The translations under genes and the position numbers were made by a program. Source: Eimeria necatrix (lineage: Eukaryota; Apicomplexa; Conoidasida; Eucoccidiorida; Eimeriidae). From it: 15,310 bases of DNA. This document shows positions 11,858 to 15,310 of this stretch, piece by piece (position 1 is the stretch's first letter; each line of letters starts with the position of its first letter). The notes beneath the pieces are model-generated. The model had not been told where the DNA came from and did not search any database. It saw nothing but the letters and a program-made list of their open reading frames with translations. The stretch covers positions 1 through 15,310 of the forward strand of contig NW_013654557.1 in assembly GCF_000499385.1 (NCBI RefSeq). The letters run 5' to 3'.

Positions 11858-11882
11858 GTTTGCCTTAGGTGTCCTCAATTGA
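11563..11882 (+). other. Weakly coding-like segment, possible eroded exon
   Basis: One plus-strand frame stays open from 11559 to 11879 except for a single TAG at 11769-11771. An internal ATG at 11637 would give a 44-residue peptide ending at that TAG, and the same frame continues for another 36 codons to TGA at 11880-11882. Codons in this frame favour purine-N-pyrimidine and G in first position (about 20 of 44 codons RNY in the ATG-to-TAG part, 14 of about 36 after it), somewhat above the 25 percent expected at random. The start follows a pyrimidine-rich AG (ending 11562) that could be a splice acceptor. The stop lies in a 21-base GT...AG stretch (11751-11771) that keeps phase if removed. 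I recognise no protein family. Chance open frames of this length are common, so a decayed exon, a pseudogene fragment and pure chance all remain possible. Confidence 0.15.
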
Positions 11883-12027
11883 GTCTCAAATGACTTTCAA
11901 ATTATTCCTTGCGGTCCACATGCAATAGCTTCATTTTCCAGTGTTTGCCTTAGGTGTCCTCAATTGAGTCTCAAATGACTTTCAAATTATTCCTTGCGGT
12001 CCACATGCAATAGCTTCATTTTCCAGT
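11858..12027. repeat. Exact tandem duplication, 2 x 85 bp
   Basis: Copies 11858-11942 and 11943-12027 are identical over 85 bases with no filler between them. Each begins GTTTGCCTTAGG, contains the 10-base palindrome CTCAATTGAG, and ends TTTTCCAGT. The boundaries are abrupt: A before copy 1 against T before copy 2, and G after copy 1 against A after copy 2. The first copy includes the end of the weakly coding-like frame that stops at 11880-11882. The period is not a multiple of three. A recent segmental tandem duplication is the simplest reading. Confidence 0.95.
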
Positions 12028-12487
12028 ATGCAGGCAACTAAACAAGACGCCGTGAATGACCAAGTCAAGCAAGCAAAGAGCAATTTCACATGCTTCTTTT
12101 ACAGTTTTGCTTGACTCATTGAAGCCAAACGCTTTTGTGTTTTACTCGCATCCAAGCATGAAGCCATAACATCTTCTGTATCGTGGCAGTGCCGCAGCAG
12201 TTTCTCGCCGGTACACCTAGTCAGGCTCCCGGAGGCAAGAAACAGCATGCCTTGTTGGTACGAGTTACCAGATGTGCGACCGCACGTCTGCACGCAGCAT
12301 TTTTCGTGCAGTTGCATAACAGTTCCCGTATAGCTCCCTTCAATTCCTCAAGCTGCCAATGTTACGAAGCGCCCTGTTATGTTGGAGTCACCCAGCGATA
12401 CCCAAACTCGTTTCTTCTGTCTTCACTTACGTATGCGGCTCCAAGAACAGGTTTCATTCAAGAGATATCAAGAAAACACTTGCCGCA
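12028..12487. other. Non-coding unique sequence
   Basis: A short stretch between two exact tandem duplications. It holds overlapping frames on both strands (minus 12099-12317, plus from 12183) with no recognisable motif. Nothing else is seen. Confidence 0.55.
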
Positions 12488-12817
12488 TATGCGAAGCAGT
12501 TTAGGTTATTTTAGGCAGACGTTAGAACATCGTCTCAGGCCAGCACAGCAGGGCAGCTGGAAATTCCTAATACTACAATTTCCTCAAATCATGAAACAGC
12601 GCGCGCTTGGTGTTTGTAAATGCTAGTAATTTCTTCGCTGTTGGTTTTGTAGTTATGCGAAGCAGTTTAGGTTATTTTAGGCAGACGTTAGAACATCGTC
12701 TCAGGCCAGCACAGCAGGGCAGCTGGAAATTCCTAATACTACAATTTCCTCAAATCATGAAACAGCGCGCGCTTGGTGTTTGTAAATGCTAGTAATTTCT
12801 TCGCTGTTGGTTTTGTA
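12488..12817. repeat. Exact tandem duplication, 2 x 164 bp
   Basis: Copies 12488-12651 and 12654-12817 are identical over 164 bases. Two extra bases, GT (12652-12653), lie between them, so the period is 166. Each copy starts TATGCGAAGC and ends TTGGTTTTGTA. The filler GT repeats the dinucleotide just before the junction (GTA-GT), as in a slipped or templated end-joining junction. The phase shift between copies gives two apparent reading frames (12183-12626 and 12607-12792) sharing the same C-terminal residues; these are artefacts of the duplication, not paralogous genes. Confidence 0.95.
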
Positions 12818-14196
12818 TCTATGGCCCAGTCTCTATTCGTTCGTTTAGCCATCGAATTGCATACGCGCACATCCAGGAGTTCTGGCAAGCTGCAGTTTGC
12901 AGTAAGTTTTCGTTTACCTGTTCCTGTGAATGTTTACGCTCCCTGCGCACTGCACCAACGAGCATGTCAAGCGTAAGTAAATGAAAATATTCGAGTCAAA
13001 CTGCAAAAATATTTTCCAGTCCCCCGCGTGCCAACCCTTCTGAACAACATAGGTCACGGTTACGACGACAAGCGAAGTTGTAAGTAGAGGGCTTTGCAAA
13101 TGTGCAAGTACTCGTGTGGAGTTCAAAGTGCCTTCATCTCGTGCAACGCGCTACGCAGTTGCGGATGATCAACGAAGCAACTTTTCAGGCCTCTGTAATA
13201 ATTTAACGAGCTCTAGCAGGCGAGCAGCATGCATGCCTTTCATACACCTTCGCTTGTTTGATTTAATCATGCCATACTCTCACGACCTGGCCACTCTTGC
13301 TCATCCTCTATATGTTGAGTGACTGTGATGCAGTATTACTCAGGCAAGAATTCCATTTGTTCATATCTTCTCCTCATGAAAGACGTGTCTTGGCCACTCG
13401 CATATCAAGATGGCGTTGAGACGATGCACACATCCAAATGGTCGGCCACAACAACGGCCGGTTCGTAGGTACGCGAACAGTTTTCATGTCCGTAGCTGTG
13501 GCTTTGAAACAGCAGATGACACGGCAACACTGCTTATGAATTAACAAATAAACTGTTTCCGTTCTCCCGGCTAATCGCAATCAGTGACAAACGCTTATTG
13601 AGCACTTTTGGCTTCTTTCGTTCCTTCTACAACGCCACTTTTTCCCACAACCTGAGCTGGTCGCTACAGTGTTTGTTAAAACCGTGGACAATATGGAAGC
13701 TTTACACACAAATCACGGAGTTGCTTTAGTCATACTTTTTGTCGAGTCACGCAGCAATCAAGCCTCGTGCACAACATATCATGCGCTTCCATTTGATGGC
13801 TGTGCGGCACTTCATTTGCAGAAGCGGATGCCCGGCCGGCGTTGCATACCAAGCTGTTTTATAGTCCATCCAGACAGTCTGTAGGCTACTATTTACGTAG
13901 GATGCTTTAGCAAACAATGTAGTGTCTAGCGTGCGGATTTGCAAACTTTTGCGTAGAGCACGCGCGCCATTGTGATGCCCGTCGCAGTTCACCATTGCTA
14001 TGCGCAGCACCAACTGAGCCGTTGCCTTGCCGATACTTGCCCATAGGGGAAAATGACTGACGGTTCCACACGTCGTGCGCACTGTACATTCTCAAACTTT
14101 TTAGCTGCCTTAAAGCATTGCGCGTCCCATATCGCTGCCTGAGATGTTCATCCAAAAAAATGGTTTTGGGGCAATGCTCACCCGGAGATACTTTGA
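12818..14196. other. Non-coding sequence flanking the satellite array
   Basis: No supported gene. Minus-strand frames of 111 codons (13747-14082) and 99 codons (13907-14206) overlap each other in different frames and overlap plus-strand 13669-13884; none shows a domain. No copy of the 122-base unit is recognisable before about 14197, so the array edge is sharp. Confidence 0.55.
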
Positions 14197-15310
14197 ATGC
14201 ACGCAAAGGGAGACTGGATGACTGGATTCATCGTTTCTCTGCAGTTTCTTTGCTGCACTAACTTTCTGCTTTGCAAATGCGGCAGTCGCATCCCATGCTG
14301 CCCCAGTACCAAACTAGGTGATGCAAATGCACGCAAAGAGTGACTGGAATCATGCCTTCTCATCACGTTCTCTCCGGCGCTAGCTTTCTGCTTTGTGAAT
14401 ACGACAATCGCATCCCATGCTGCCTCAGTACCAAACTAGGTGCTAAAAATGTACGCAAAGGGTGACTGGATTCATGCATTTCCTGCGCTAACTTTCTGCT
14501 TTGTAAATACGACAGTCCCATCCCATGCTGCCCCAATGCGAAAATAGGTGGAGACAATGCACGCAAAGGGTGACTGGATTCATGGCTTCTCATCAGCTTC
14601 TCTCCTGCGCTAACTTGCTGCATTGGAAAGACGGCATTCTTGTCTCACGTTGCACCAGTACCAAACTGAGTAGTGACAATGCACGTAAAGGGTGACTGGA
14701 TTCATGGCTTCTCATCAGCTTCTCTCCTGCGCTAACTTGCTGCATTGGAAAGACGGCATTCTCGTCCCACGCTGCACCAGTACCAAACTGAGTAGTGAAA
14801 ATGCACGCAAAAGGCGACTGGATTCATGGCTTCTCATCAGCTTCTCTCCTGCGCTAGCTTGCTGCATTGGAAAGACGGCATTCTCGTCCCACGCTGCACC
14901 AGTACCAAACTGAGTGGTGAAAATGCACGCAAAAGGCGACTGGATTCATGGCTTCTCATCAGCTTCTCTCCTGCGCTAACTTGCTGCATTGGAAAGACGG
15001 CATTCTCCTCCCACGTTGCACCAGTACCAAACTGAGTAGTGAAAATGCATGTAAAGGGTGACTGGATTCATGGCTTCTCATCAGCTTCTCTCCTGCGCTA
15101 ACTTGCTGCATTGGAAAGACGGCATTCTCGTCCCACGCTGCACCAGTACCAAACTGAGTAGTGAAAATGCACGCAAAGGGCGACTGGATTCATGGCTTCT
15201 CATCAGCTTCTCTCCTGCGCTAACTCGCTGCATTGGAAAGACGGCATTCTCGTCCCACGCTGCACCAGTACCAAACTGAGTAGTGACAATGCACGCAAAG
15301 GGTGACTGGA
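14197..15310. repeat. 122-bp satellite/minisatellite array, edge included, right end open
   Basis: Nine full units and a 22-base partial one, counted from the motif ATGCACGCAAAG, start at 14197, 14327, 14449, 14557, 14679, 14801, 14923, 15045, 15167 and 15289. Spacing is 130, 122, 108 and then exactly 122 bases six times. Units 1-3 form a divergent edge class (CTTTCTGCTTTG in mid-unit); unit 1 is lengthened, with a local GACTGGAT repeat, and unit 3 lacks about 14 bases. Units 4-9 form a homogeneous class (CTTGCTGCATTGG in mid-unit) differing at about 1-6 positions between pairs. 122 is not a multiple of three and stop codons recur (AAACTGAGTAG region), so frames such as 14692-14913, 14826-15035 and 15058-15279 are not genes. 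The array continues beyond the window, so its full size is unknown. A centromeric, subtelomeric or interstitial location cannot be told from this sequence. Confidence 0.97.

Noticed and set aside
12183..12792. Two frames with identical C-terminal residues
   Set aside because: Produced by the 164-bp tandem duplication; the 166-base period shifts the frame, so no protein repeat is preserved.
12488..12817. 166-base period considered as a nucleosome/chromatosome-length signal
   Set aside because: Only two copies exist and the other periods (253, 85, 122) do not share this length, so the match is most likely coincidence.
14692..15279. Repeated 69-73 residue frames, as if from a repetitive protein
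   Set aside because: The 122-base period is not a multiple of three and stops recur in each phase, so these are frames within a satellite.
14197..15310. Tandem array considered as a CRISPR array
   Set aside because: The whole 122-base unit is conserved with no unique spacers between short repeats, and there are no cas-like genes. It is a satellite or minisatellite.

Overview
The window looks like non-coding nuclear DNA from a eukaryote. Six-frame inspection shows no convincing gene. The longest ATG-initiated frame is about 176 codons, and its composition (rich in Cys, Ser, His and Arg, no recognisable domain) is what frame-shuffled non-coding DNA gives. There is no prokaryotic gene packing, no Shine-Dalgarno/operon structure, no tRNA or rRNA, and no transposon protein that I can recognise. 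G+C looks moderate (mid-40s percent by eye, not counted), CpG is not obviously depleted, and microsatellites and long homopolymers are scarce. I cannot name the organism. A protist (for example an alga or a coccidian-type apicomplexan) or an arthropod with a large genome would all fit, and nothing here is diagnostic.

Layout. Positions 1-3180 are mostly unique sequence with one strong imperfect hairpin (146-213). At 3181-3250 lies a near-perfect 70-bp palindrome whose central 60 bp is perfect and has no spacer. Unique sequence follows to 4244, then an exact tandem duplication (two 252-bp copies with one extra base between them, 4245-4749). Unique sequence runs from 4750 to 11857, containing an 11-bp-stem hairpin (5328-5354), an old diverged tandem duplication (6476-6590), a 20-bp duplication (7153-7192), and a weakly coding-like stretch (about 11563-11882). 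Two more exact tandem duplications follow: 85 bp twice (11858-12027) and 164 bp twice with a 2-bp filler (12488-12817). After more unique sequence, a 122-bp satellite/minisatellite array begins sharply at about 14197 and runs off the right edge.

The main result is about genome dynamics rather than genes. Four perfect or near-perfect local rearrangements (three tandem duplications and one inverted duplication) lie within about 10 kb next to a tandem array. None of the repeat periods (253, 85, 166, 122) is a multiple of three, which fits sequence not under protein-coding constraint. The array shows a divergent edge (first three units) and a homogenised interior with a hint of a 366-bp, three-unit exchange. 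I see no convincing new protein-based system.
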